A stretch of DNA of 64,000 nt. Origin: Daldinia sp. FL1419. Its lineage: Eukaryota > Ascomycota > Sordariomycetes > Xylariales > Hypoxylaceae. How positions within the stretch are numbered: position 1 is the first letter of the stretch; every line of letters begins with the position of its first letter. The position numbers were made by a program, and so were the translations under genes. The DNA lies in assembly GCA_025201765.1 (NCBI GenBank), contig MU623440.1:62001-126000 (forward strand). The letters are read 5' to 3'. Under the pieces are notes generated by a model, which had not been told where the DNA came from, ran no database searches, and was given only the letters and a program-made list of their open reading frames with translations. Shown here piece after piece: positions 23,587-35,700 of this stretch.

Positions 23587-25019
23587 TATCCTAATAAGTT
23601 ATAGTTATATGATATGATCTTCACCAAGTTTTCAATTAAGACTCTGGTGTCGAAGATTGGCAGTGTATCTGAACGTGGATGTCGGTGAGCTTGCCAGGAT
23701 GTTTCGGATGGTACGTGCACTGTTATATGATGAACTTCCCAAGCCAATAATAATTGATCTTTCATCTAGGATGAATGATTGGTATGCTTAGTGAGATCTC
23801 TTTACTTCTCTCGATAACTTAACACCGTGCACTCTCACGAATTTGTCTCGTATCAAATATAAATCCAACTACCCTCGTCGAATATACCAATCGCATTTGT
23901 GACGTATTTTTATTGATCTACGCCTCGTCGTGGGGGCGGAATAAGACTCTAATAAATAAGTGACACATCTTCCTAAACGAGCCTGCGAATTCCTATTCGT
24001 ACGTTGAGGACGGCCACCGTATTACCAAATTTGCATAATCTAGTAGATATGTGGCCCCTAAGATCGTCGTATAAGAAAAGGGGAGCTGACTGCTAAGGAA
24101 CTTAGGGAGGCGAAGTTTGGGTATTTAATAAACTACCATGTAGTCACACGAGGATGAGTGGGTTTTCATAGAGTTTTGCGTTTCTTCCCAAGTCATAAAG
24201 AAACTGTTAACTTTAGATGGATTTCAAGAGGATCTTTCATAAGAACAAGCGGTTCTCTAATACGTGAGGCTATATTAAAGTTATTCAAAGAAGCAGCGGT
24301 GGAGCGACGCGAGCAAACATGCCGGGTTCTCGCCGGCTCCGGTTTAGTCGGTCCCACCATAAAAGCGGGTACACACGGTAGACCCGGGGGAGGGGGGGGC
24401 TTATTGGAGCCTTTATAATAAGCGATCCGGACTGTATCAACCAAAATACCAAACAGGTACTGTTCGAGATGTTGAACAAAAAAAAATTTAATCGGGAATA
24501 ATATTGGTATTTCCTATGGAGAGGCTAAATGTATGATTGATTTAATAATCCGGGTTCTCATAAGGTTGAGATGAAGATTATTACATACATTTCCTTAGTG
24601 ATGTAATCCGACCATCACGAACCCATTCGGGGGCAGCGGAACTTAGGCTTAGTATACTAGCAAGTATAGAAAGACGAAATCAATTACGCTTCTGTGTGTG
24701 CCCATTTCAACTGCCGGAGCTGTAATTAGCTGCCTATCACCGCATCAATAAGCGGCCAGCCGGATAATAAGCCTTCAACCATACAAGAGTGGGGTACGTC
24801 TGGAGAGCTCCTCAGTGCCTATTAGTTTCGACGATAGCATATATTATTGCTTTCCTAATGTAGAATTATATAACTCTAGACGGAACCTCATAAATCCCAT
24901 ACGAATACTCTCTAAGTTGTGTGTAAGCGTACCTAGTAATACCAACTATCGTCTTTGAGTTGAGGAAGTGTGTAACATCTAGACAAAGTTTCTGAAGACA
25001 GACATAAATCGAGGCCAAA
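23587..25019. other. Intergenic region, 1.4 kb
   Basis: No gene was seen. Open frames of 60-86 codons at 24158-24479 lie on both strands over a G-rich tract (24383-24400) and are judged chance. Confidence 0.45.
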
Positions 25020-25755
25020 ATGGGGAATCAATTTTGCTTCGTTGCGGCAGTCATATTTAGCGTACAAGCTATCTTTGTGCATGCTGTTCCGCCAGCAGGG
25101 CACGATACGCCGTTGTGTTCCGCGACTTCGGAGGCCCCGAATACGTTTAGTGTGAGGAATATAAAGTATGCGCTGCGAAACCCACCCCTCGTCGGGCGAC
25201 TCCAGCTCGATGTGACTAATCGCGCGACGAATGTCACGACACATTGCGATATCGCGGGTCCCCAATTGACACCCGGCTCGTTTAGACCAGGAGACCCGGA
25301 TGAGTTTTGGACGTCCTGCGACGAGGAGCCTCCAGAGGGCTCCGAGAGATTCTACACAGTCAACACGGATGTACTCTTCGACAGAGAAGCATCGCGCTTA
25401 GTGATAAATCAGACGTGGTATTGCGACGATGTCACTCCGGAGTATCCGTAAGTAGCCCAGGAATTCGATCTAGCGTTATGGAAAGCCCCAACTAATGTAT
25501 ATCAATGAATTAGAATTGCTTTCAAGGGAACCGCAGATACCAAACTGGCTAATCTGACCTGTAACGCGAATCGTAAGTATTACAATTGAAATAGAAACAG
25601 TCGAGCAGATACTTACGAGTTTAGCTTCGGACCAATATTTGGAGGAATGCACCGCACCCAGTACTACTTTGTCGATATATCAGTATTGGCGGGATGACTT
25701 GCCGCCAGACGCTCTTGAGAACCCCATTCCGTCCGGAACACCAAAACCTTTGTAG
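25020..25755 (+). CDS. Small secreted cysteine-containing protein
   Basis: Three exons (25020-25447, 25514-25572, 25625-25755) give 205 residues. A clear signal peptide runs to about residue 23 (FVAAVIFSVQAIFVHAVPP). The mature part has six Cys at spaced positions (LCSAT, HCDIAG, SCDEEP, WYCDD, LTCNA, ECTAP) and several possible N-glycosylation sites (NVT, NQT, NLT). Both introns have GTAAGT donors and join in frame. The protein resembles small secreted fungal proteins, some of which have an AA1-like beta-sandwich, but I cannot assign it to a family. Likely extracellular; an effector-like role is possible but not shown. Confidence 0.75.
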
Positions 25756-26191
25756 CTTAATACGTCCTTGACCCTAGGTAATCTATACCATACCTAGCAA
25801 AACAGTATTTATCCAGACTCCTAGGTGCTACGCTGCCTAAACTGTTAGGAATATCTTCGAATAGTGAAAATTCTGTTCACTGTAAACTAAAGTACACTAC
25901 GATATCTCGGAAAATAGCTCTAGAATATCCAATGAATGATTTGAATAAGTACCTCCTATTGATACTATCTGACTACAGAGTATAAAAGGGGCCATTAGTG
26001 CTCGAGGACTTCCACTTGTCAGCTTCCATGACTTTTGCTAGGATCACAGATTACCTATACTACTTGTATAGATGAACTAATAATACGTAGTACCTATATA
26101 CCCACCTAAACGACAGGTATGTGACTAAGTTATATTGGTTATCAACCAGTAAGAGGTGTAGTAGAGGATAGGTAAGCGCGGAGATGAGATA
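25756..26191. other. Convergent intergenic region
   Basis: 3' flank of the secreted-protein gene and of the minus-strand gene that follows. No gene was seen. Confidence 0.45.
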
Positions 26192-27454
26192 TCAAGTACT
26201 CTCTTCTACCGACGAGTCTTGTCTTATGCGCGGAACAACTTCTTTTCTGAACCAAAAGTTGGGGAACTTCCAGTCGAAGTTCCCATCGTCCCGGTCCGAA
26301 GTAAATTCATACTTCTCGATCGTCTCATCTTTTCCCCATGCTTCCGTGCCAACCCTTTCTGCAGCATTTTGCCAACCATACTCATCCTTCCCCCAATCCC
26401 AATTTTTGGGATCACCCTCCACATCCTCATAATAGACTCCCTTCAAGTTCTTCGATTCTTTGAACCCTTTGAGGTCCATCTGATACTCCGGGTTGAGGTT
26501 TTCAATATAATAGTGGTCGGTTGAATCCATTAGCTGTACCTTTGCCCATCGTTTGACTGTAGAACCATGTTCTCTGGCGAGTAATAAGGACCATAAAGGA
26601 TTAAACCGCCCACCCAAAACGATCATCCTAGCATTATTAAAGAATAGTAGATGCCTCTGGATGTTGATGTCGTTGTAAACCCAGCAGTGACCATACCAGC
26701 GGCAGCGATATATTTCGCCATATTCAAGTTGACTAGTGAAACCGTTACCGTCTTCACCATCGTCCTCTTCGCTATATTCATCTTCATCCTCATCTTCGTC
26801 ATATTCAAGTGCATCAGTGAAATAGTCACTGTCTCCGCCATCATCTTCATCTTCATCTTCATCTTCATCTCCACCATCTTCAAGTGGCTCGGGAAAGGTG
26901 TCATTGCATATACAAGGCTTTACAAGTACCCCTAAGAGCTGTAGACTCGGTCGGGCTTCTTTTAAGCATTTGAAAATATCTGCCCACTCGTCATGCTCCT
27001 TCAACGATGGTTCTCTACACCCACTGCCATTACACACTTTGTCATCGTGATAGGCGCTCCCAACACCCCAATCGGGAGGATCCGAGTCAGCGAGATGTTT
27101 ATAACTCGAGCGGCATTTATATGTTATTATCAATCTCTGGACGAAGGAGAGCTTATCCGGACCCATTACGTCGAGGAACTTGTACCAATCTGGGTGGCTG
27201 CTATTAATGTACAATTTATTGAAGAATAGTGGTATAACATCATTGCGCGTCTGCCGGCAAGTATGGAGCAAGGAATACTGTTCCAACTTGTCAGAAAGCT
27301 TTTCTTTCAGACCAAGCACAACTGAGCTATCAAGAACGAAATCCTCGAATATAATCTCGTAGATCCTCAACCGAACGTCGTACGGCAAAGACGTGAAATG
27401 GCCCCTGTTGTCGGATGGAACTGGCAGGACAGTTCCCTGAATGGAGAGCTGCAT
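26192..27454 (-). CDS. Hypothetical F-box-like/2EXR-type protein with acidic tract
   Basis: Intronless, 420 residues. The N terminus (FTSLPYDVRLRIYEIIFEDF) resembles the F-box or 2EXR motif that opens many lineage-specific fungal proteins. It is followed by LLHTCRQTRNDVIPLFFNKL, the usual partner motif (LL.xCRQxRxE). Residues about 192-245 form a Glu/Asp/Ser repeat encoded by a degenerate GATGAA-type microsatellite. The C-terminal half contains WSLLLAREHGSTVKRW and an acidic, aromatic tail. Such proteins may act as substrate adaptors of SCF ubiquitin ligases, but this is inferred from the motif only. No signal peptide or membrane segment. Confidence 0.72.
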   Translation of the reverse strand: MQLSIQGTVLPVPSDNRGHFTSLPYDVRLRIYEIIFEDFVLDSSVVLGLKEKLSDKLEQYSLLHTCRQTRNDVIPLFFNKLYINSSHPDWYKFLDVMGPDKLSFVQRLIITYKCRSSYKHLADSDPPDWGVGSAYHDDKVCNGSGCREPSLKEHDEWADIFKCLKEARPSLQLLGVLVKPCICNDTFPEPLEDGGDEDEDEDEDDGGDSDYFTDALEYDEDEDEDEYSEEDDGEDGNGFTSQLEYGEIYRCRWYGHCWVYNDINIQRHLLFFNNARMIVLGGRFNPLWSLLLAREHGSTVKRWAKVQLMDSTDHYYIENLNPEYQMDLKGFKESKNLKGVYYEDVEGDPKNWDWGKDEYGWQNAAERVGTEAWGKDETIEKYEFTSDRDDGNFDWKFPNFWFRKEVVPRIRQDSSVEEST

Positions 27455-28183
27455 GTTTTTAGGTGTACTGGCGGGATACGATCTGTGTGCAATAAAGATT
27501 CATTTCGAGAATATCTATCGATTAATATACTCTCCATGGCAGAGGTAGGTAGAATGTAGTACTAACAGTTGATCTTAAAAACAACATAGTTGCTATCCTC
27601 TTACAATGGAGTTATTCCTTTCATGCTATTCAGGTTTTTTCACTTACAATTCACACCTACCTAAGTAGGTAGGTAAACATATGCATCCCAATGAAAGCCA
27701 ACAAATATATTGTTTTAGAACACTGTCTTTCACAATTACCTATGTACCTGAAATACGTGGTATATTGCGGGAAGGATCTCTATTGAGGCTGCGAGCAGCA
27801 AGATATTGCTATGAATATAATCACAAATCCAACGTAATGCAATAATAATTAAATTAACTATAGTAAATAGTAATAGTATTTACCTGCCTAGCGTACCTGA
27901 AGTAATTTCAGGGGCGGTAAGGGACACAAAGCGCACCTATTCACTTTACCCCCTTTAAACTTAGTATTGAGAATACATATTACGTTTCTAATATTTCTAC
28001 TTTATGATACATCCGCACTACTATCTTTGTTATCTAGGCGCCTTATGTGAAGCCTCAACACTAAATTCGCTTCTAATAGTTGCGCCAACTTTTGGGTATG
28101 TTGAAAAGACGAACCCCCCCCCCAAAAACCATGCCTACCGCCCCTAAAACAAGCCACCTTTTTCTTCTTCTTTTTTATTATTA
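27455..28183. other. Intergenic region
   Basis: AT-rich, with a CCTACCTAAGTAGGTAGGTA block at 27656-27675 and a C8 run near 28116. No gene was seen. Confidence 0.45.
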
Positions 28184-30219
28184 TTAGATAATAGAGCGTA
28201 TGAAGCTCGATATTCGACTAGCAATCGATGTGTAAGAGCCCCCAGAGTCACCACTCCGCTCCGACTCGATTGAACGCCTTTGCGCTTGTATCTCGGTCAC
28301 GAATTTCGGCCACGTGTTGGTTAACACTAGGTATTTGATGTGCTTTTCTGCGCTATCAAACACCGTAGCATCGAAGGCATCGGATATCTCACCGGCATAT
28401 TGTATTCTGTTCGCCATCTCCGAAAGCTCAATCCATTCGTCGCCACCGCGTCCTTGCCCCTTTGTGGGACCGTCCATCGCGAATGGGGTGGCTGGATCAA
28501 CACGTGCTTCACCACACTAGGGAGGTAGTTGTCAGTACTGAACTCTTTCAATGATCTATCTAGGGGTCTGAGACTGAGACATGCTTCAGGGATGTCTTAA
28601 TTGCACGAAGGAGGAGACAATTAAATGTTACGTACCAATATTCTCGCTGGCCTTTCGAAAATGGATTCAAGGCGACTGAGATCCTGCGATGAGAGATTCA
28701 GGGGAAACTCGGCATCTCGGGGGCTAATAAAACTTGTGTAAATAACCAGCGCACGGGTAAAAGCGTCGCGAAGCTGGTCTTCATTCGTCGTGCGAGGCCA
28801 CGATGTTTTCCAAGAAGCCGCGCGTGTTAAGAAGGCAATGTTCTCTCCTGAGAAATCCCTCAAAGCCGAAAACTCCTGCAGCGGGCCCGGATTCTCGTTT
28901 AGGACGTGGTCGAGCGCATTCATAGTGAATAGGCGATCTCCCATTTCTGGGTCTAAAAGTTCTATCGCGAGACCCTTCTCTATATGTGAGGCGGCTTTCC
29001 ACTCTACCGTTGTGGAGGCTCTTAAAGTCGACTGCGATGACGTATCCCATTTTGCGTTCGACTCAGCTGCCCTCTTGCGTAGTCTATAATTCTTTACAAC
29101 TAGCCAGCAAGGAACGAAAACAGCAAATATCTCAAACATCATTACCGAGAGGTGAATCCTACGCCTGTCAGTAATCCAACGTCGCCACTTCGATATCGGG
29201 TCGCCTACCATTCACTCGAGGAAAAATACGTGTTAACCGGTGCGAAGGCGGGCACATACATCGATATAAGCCACAGTGGTGTAGCATGGAGGCTATAAGT
29301 CGTTAGCAAACTAAATACTGATTTGCTGCACAAGGGTGACGAACTTGGAAAGGCAACACCCTATTGTCTGGAAACGCCAACCCAGCGTATCTCGAATACC
29401 CCAGGCCTTCCATATCATAATAGGTGCTATCTGCTAAGGTCAGTATGAGGCTGCCCAGGTGAAAGCTCCTGTAGACTCACTATCCATGTCCATATAACCT
29501 GCCAGAGAGCTGTCGGCCACCACTCCCACCCACGGCCTAGTTCTACCATTTGAACCTGAAGAGGGGCGTCGGGAAGCCCCGTACCAGGAATCCCGAACGA
29601 CGGGTGGTACTTACTACACGCAAGCCACATGCCGGTAGTAAGAAGGATCTGAGAGGGTATTGTTAGAATATAACTGTTGTAGTGTCTGAATGAAATGCGA
29701 TATTAGCCCTACCTGAACGACTATAGCCAACCCGATATAAATCAATATCCTCGTTGGATAGTCCAAGTTCCTCAGCCGACAAAGCCAAGAAGTGTCCGCG
29801 CCGTTGCAGCCTGGCTTCTTTTGATAGCCGGATGATTCGGCATACCGCTTCTGCATTTTCGCAACGTAGAGGAAACGGATATTCGAGGCGTGGAATGTGG
29901 CGACACCCAGAGGGAACCAGATACCCATGAAGAAGTATTGCACGCTGTAGGCGGCTATGATAGGCATCGTCAATCCAACGGGATACGTGATCTGAGCCAA
30001 GATCCAGTATAGGTGAAGAAACCCGATTGCAGTGAGGGATAAACCTATACCGCGGACTTTAAGAATCGGATTATTACGATTCACTATTAGGAAACCGATT
30101 CCGAGGAGCAGTAAGAACGTCCATGTCGCGCAGAATGCAATGTAGAAGATTCCCACCCTGTCGAACTTGGGCGGCTGCTTTGGAAACGAGTAAATGTCGG
30201 GCTGGACTTGGTCTGCCAT
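28184..30219 (-). CDS. Seven-transmembrane receptor with RGS domain (GprK-like)
   Basis: Six exons (30219-29713, 29648-29481, 29430-29345, 29292-29209, 29164-28636, 28516-28184) give 568 residues. The N-terminal half has seven hydrophobic helices, the first starting near residue 24 (GIFYIAFCATWTFLLLLGIG) and the last near 295 (HLSVMMFEIFAVFVPCWLVV). Family wording appears at the junctions: IAPIMIWKAWGIRDTLGWRF and HATPLWLISMYVPAFAPVN. The C-terminal half is an RGS domain (LNENPGPLQEFSALRDFSGE, then LSSQDLSRLESIFERPARIL, then FDSAEKHIKYLVLTNTWPKF). This GPCR-RGS fusion matches Aspergillus GprK. It would sense a signal at the membrane and speed GTP hydrolysis on a G-alpha subunit. Exon 3 uses an unusual GTTCGT donor. 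Confidence 0.85.
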
Positions 30220-31916
30220 GATGCGATGGCTCGACGCTCCTGGACCGGGATTGAACAGAGAAATCGGGAAACCGAATTTCTGATCGCCGCGAGGCGCTCC
30301 ATGGTTTTTGAAGCTATTAAGACGAGACCCCTATCGCCCTCTGGAACCACGATACTCAATGAAGAATGATGAGGGATCGAAAACTGATCTTCTCCTGCAC
30401 GTCTGCCAAGTGAACATCAATCTCGAGTCCATACCTTTGTCGGTTCGAAAATGCGCCGATCGTTCAACTATTGTCAATATCGTGCCTGGGCTGAGAAGAG
30501 GGAAAAGAAAAACCCGAGACAAGTGCTGGCTGGTCCCTGCGTTTAGAAATCAACGGCTTGCCCACCCGTTCATCGTCTAGGCCTTAAATGGCCATCCCAA
30601 AAGCAAAAGGGGTCACTGGCCTCCCTCTTCACATGCGTCCTCTTACGTAACGACTAGATCTATGATGCGGCCTGGGCCGCAGATTTCACATGTCGGTACG
30701 TCTGCTTCTGATCAAGATTCGTTTCTAATAGTAGAGTACACTATCGAGCACCGGCGCTGCATCGGACAGAGGGGATATAGACCTGCAACATTCCCGCCCC
30801 CTTTACACGATCTCCTTACGAAGAAAAGAGCCGACCCGCTAATTCATCACAGCAGTTAATATTATATACCTTACTTTTACACCCATCGTGACTATATGCC
30901 CATAAAGAAGCAAGATTCAATGTACATACGATGACGCAGATCCCGTCGACTTCCCCTGGGAAAAGGCTACAGCTGTCAGAACCTAAAACCAAGCCCCAGG
31001 TTTTCCAGAGGCTGAAAAGGATTCTGACATTTCAGAGACATGGGGTATTGAAAAAAATAATGCCACTGAAGTTTTGACATCTCCTGTTCCGTAGAACGCG
31101 ACTTGAATGGTCGCTCATAAAAGAACAAGTCTGTCTCTAGAGTCTACATTGGTGAACGAAGAAGCCGTGACGAATATCGCCGATCCCAGCCGATATACTT
31201 GGCTATACGTAACGTGATTCATACAGAATCGTTGGGAGGTCTGGCTAGGATGTAGATAGATTATACAGGAGAAACTCACCTCGCGGAGGAATGCGGGACG
31301 AAAAGGGGGAAAAAAAAGAAAAGAAAAAAAAGAAAAAAAAAAGAAACGAATCATCAACGCAATTCCCTACGCCTATGGTATGAATCGACACACACATACA
31401 CGCACATATACATCATACACCATACCATATATGTATAAGTCCGGCGTTAGTTAACAAATTGCCGATCCAGGTTTCCTATCTCGGTGGCAAAGTCAACGCT
31501 CCGCGCATCCAAACCCGCCTTGTCTCAACTCGAGACGCATCGGTCCAATCACCCTTCATATCAATATCGAGCGAGTGCAACTAGCTCTATAACCCGCAGA
31601 GAGAGAGAGAGAGAGAAAAGCTTACCTAGGTTAGAAGGTAGGTAAAAAAAAGACTAATAAATTCTCCATAAAGTCCCGTCCAAGCAAGGACACAAACGCC
31701 CAATCAGAGAATATCATAGGTACAACATTCTCAGACCAACTCGCTTTTTGCGAAGAATGTTCTTTTCTATTTTTCTTTTAAGCCAATACGATTTCGATTC
31801 TAATTCCGTCGGTTTTACTATAATGTCCCTCCCTCCCTCTCTGGGGTTCACTCATCGCAGCTCTCTGCCCGCAATACACTACCTATGTACCGCCTACTCG
31901 TTCTAGAAAAATCTCC
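30220..31916. other. Intergenic region with simple repeats
   Basis: No gene is supported in 1.7 kb. It holds a purine tract (31305-31345), CA/TA-rich repeats (31388-31435), a (GA)n run near 31599-31616 and a CCTAGGTTAGAAGGTAGGT block (31625-31643). Confidence 0.5.
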
Positions 31917-32552
31917 CTAGTACGAAAACTCTTCGCCAGCCAACTCCTCGCTCATCCTCCACGGCAGCTTGGCTTCGACGGGGCTCGGCGCTCGTGGGAT
32001 CGGCTAGGCGGCAGCTTAGCAGGTGTGCTCCGTTGTGGTTTGCAGGTATACGCATGTATATATAAGCCCCGTGTAGGCATATGCAAGTAAGCTCCGTGCG
32101 TGAGGGAAAGGGGTTGGCAAAAAGGATACATCGTGTGCATATAGGTAGAGACATGTAGGCTGTAGGCTGTGGGCGTGGAAATGTAGAAACAGGAACCGTA
32201 ATCACTTACCCGTGATCTCTGGGTCAAATGTAGCATATATGTAAGTGGCTGTCCTTTCGTCGCGGTCCTGTCTCCAGCCCCCGGCGAGGCCCAGCGGGCG
32301 AGATGTTTTAGCTAGGAAGAATACTGCTATGATGCAACACGCCCAAACAGCAAGGACATAATATGAGGTATCATTTCCCACTTTTGCCTTCCCTACGTAG
32401 CCCGCCCAACGAGTCGGGAGCCTGACATCGAGAGATGCCCAGACCAAACCGGCACAGTCATTAAAATCTAGAGTACATGTGAATTTCTTCGTCCCTCGCA
32501 ATAAGCACACAACCAGCTCTTTACCATCGCACCACAACTCCCAAGCGGGCAT
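31917..32552 (-). CDS. Possible small single-pass membrane protein
   Basis: Tentative model: exon 1 is 32552-32210 with a GTAAGT donor, exon 2 is 31990-31917, about 138 residues. Exon 1 holds one hydrophobic segment (YYVLAVWACCIIAVFFLA) followed by a basic, charged stretch (GWRQDRDERTATYIY). Exon 2 reads APSPVEAKLPWRMSEELAGE to the stop. The acceptor (CACGAG) is weak and the 5' end could lie in a further upstream exon. The family is not recognised. The frame, the strong donor and the coding-like C terminus are the only support. Confidence 0.35.
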
Positions 32553-32724
32553 CACATGAGCCCCATGCTTTCGTTCAGTCGTTCATCCGTTGAAATACCG
32601 ATGCGAGCAAGTAATTACACCTCCAAAATGAAACCATCATGAATCGAAAGCCTACTATCCCCTGGCACACGCCTTTCGCTTCGCCAAACCCCGAAACCAT
32701 AAGTAACCGCATATCCACCATATA

Positions 32725-35700
32725 TCACGATCGCACACTACTTGTAATGCTGCTCATCGTATCGCTAATCTTGCTTCCGATCCCGCCCATCCACTCGGGT
32801 ACCCATTCCGGTACCTTGAGACTCAGACGTACGCGGCCTTCAACAACCATGTTGATGGCGTTCAGGATGGCGAACGTCGTGCTACCCAAAGCTCGAAACA
32901 GCGCTAGCGCCGCGACCGCCCACAGGATAAACGATAGGTAGAAGTTACCACCGACGTCTTTGTATCCGTACGCCTCGCTGACCGCCATGGCTAGAATAGA
33001 ATTGGCCATCATCCAGCTAACCACCATGTACGTGCGCACGCTCCGGTAGTAGTCTTCTTGCATTTGAGACTCCGAGATCGGTGGGGTTGGTACTTCCACG
33101 CGATCTCTGAGATTGCGGAGAGCTTCATCATAGCCCGAATCGATATCGAGCTGCTCGCTCGGCATCTCCAGTTCCACAAAGCTTCCTTTCCCCACGGCCC
33201 CGCCTAGGTCCGTCTTCATAACGTTATCTCCCTTGGTTCCCCATGTGACGTCGTGTGTGTTACAGAAAGCGTAAACTTGCAGCGTGCAGATGTAGCTCGG
33301 CAACAGTGCAAAATACTGTACCGCGCTGGTAACCATGTGCCAAGGATCCAGGTAGAGGAAACTCATGAGAAAATACAGCCCGATTGTCGATGCCACCGAC
33401 ACAATTAAGTTGGTAAATGTATTGTTGCCTAGCGTTATCTGGTCCCCCTTGACGGTGTGGATGACGATGAAGATGGTCGCAAACGTAGTATAAGCCATGA
33501 TAATACTATATATAATCATGCTCGCAAGATAGAGTTTCTTCGCACCCTGCGGACGATTACCTAGCGAGATGATGAATTGCATGCTAATTAGAAGCACGCA
33601 TGTGTACCGCAAGACGGTGAAAATGTATAGGGCGATATTGTGCCCAAAGGGATCCATGGCGGGATCTGTGAGTCCGCCACCAATGAAGTAAAAAGCTAGG
33701 TAAAAGTTTGCAAGAGAAAAATAAGTGAAAAGAAGCTGAATAAACTGATAAACAAATTCGATATGAAGCAGCACTTTGCGTGCGATGGTATGGTCCGTCA
33801 TCCATATTTGTTTAAAGTGCACTAACGAGTACACGGCAGCGAAAAAAGCGCCATTAAGCCAACGGCGTCTTTGAGAAATGAACTCGGGGACAGAATCTAG
33901 GAAGCACCGTTAGTTATATCTCTATTTAAGATCAAAAGAAATGAACGGAAACTTACCCGGCACATCCGTCTCTCCTGTGCAGCCCTTTACATATTTCAAC
34001 ACCCATCTCTCGTTCCTCTTGGCCACTAACTCCCAACACAAGATACGGTCCTCGGCCAGATACATATTCGCCGTAAATACGTCAGCGTGCTGGCCGTGTA
34101 ACGTCTCTCCCTTGAAATATTGGCTGAGAGGTCCGTGGCCTGTCTCGTCATTCTGCAATGCGTGGTATCGATATGCACTGAGTGCACCGGGTAATACAGT
34201 AATGTAGCCAAATACAGACTCGAGCGGCTTGTCCAAAATATTGGACATCTTGTACTCGAAGTTCTGAGAAGCAACTAAAGGATTTAGTAGATTACTTCCA
34301 AGTCTTCCCTTCATCGCCTTGATCTCGCCACAAGCGCCTGCGACGTTCGAATCGGTATCAAACGCCTTCCAGAGATGGTACAGAGAGTTCGTACCAGGCT
34401 TTGTTCCAACATCGAGCAAGATGCAGACGTTGGGATTCAAAGCCTTTCCAAAAGCATTAAAAAACCAACGGTGGGAGTTGAGCTTCCGCTGGTTCCTCTC
34501 CTTGAGGCAGAAAATCATTTGGCAGGGCACAATACCCTTCTCAGCACCTTTAAATTTCAGATCCGAGTCTAAGGAGACTTGTGTCGTGTATTCGTAGACG
34601 TGGGCTTGTACGGCCTTGTGATTGACGAAGTTCTTGGCGATACCGTGCTGATAAACACCCATCGCTGCCAGCGCATCTAGTGTTCTCGGGTGGACTTTCT
34701 CTCGCCCGTCCGACACGATACATACAACGATTTTATGCCATCCATTTTCACCCCATGTACGGGACTTGTTACGCCCACAGAAGTGGCTCACGTTTTTCAT
34801 GATGGCGTGCATCGTACGTGTGAAGTCGAATTCGTTCTCATTATACATGGTGACACAGATAAAAAGTTCTGTCTCTCGAGTCGTCCGGCCGATATTTTGT
34901 CTTAGCTTGTAACCTTTCTCGACGAAGTCGTCTGGGTCACAGGTCACGGCCGTATATCTCATGTGCGTGAATTCGACTTCATCCCGGCGAGGCAAAAAGC
35001 TATATAGAATGGTGGGAATCTTACACTCAAGAATCAGCTCACCGTTAATCAGCTGCACCTCCTTCTTCGACGTGAGGGGAGCTCGGACACCGCGACGCTC
35101 TTGTCTACCTTCTGGCGCAGAACCGTAATGCTCGACTTTCTCATCTATGGGCGCTTGCGAATCCTCCTCACTAAGGGTGACCTGAGATTGCCCAGCGTAC
35201 GAGTCGTGGTATGGGTACGCGCCGCTGATGTCTGACTCCTCAGGTCCAAATACATCATCATTCACGCCGTCCAGAGGAATATTTACGGTCGCATCATCGA
35301 CGGTATAGTAAGAGTCCCTCGCTCCCGCGCCATACATAGGAGCCCGAGGTAGTGGTCTGCGAGGGCTGCCACCATATCTTGAAGATGGCGTCCCAGGTCT
35401 GGGACTACCGTTAATATCCGCTGGCTCGTACTGCATATTTGAAGGTGGTGGTCGTGAATATTCGGAAAATCCAGACATCCTTGAGGACGGAGTCCAAGGT
35501 CGAGGAGGGCTGGTATCTCGCGACCGATATTGTTCATATATGGAATCACTTGGTCCGAGATTCGGCGGATCAAGAAGGGAAGATGTTCGAGAATGCGTCG
35601 ATCTAATCGATGATTGGTACGTTCGGCGAGGCGTTGGTCGTATACTATCAATTGTCTTGGGTGAGCCATTGTCATCATCGTTAATAAGTGTGCTTGGGGA

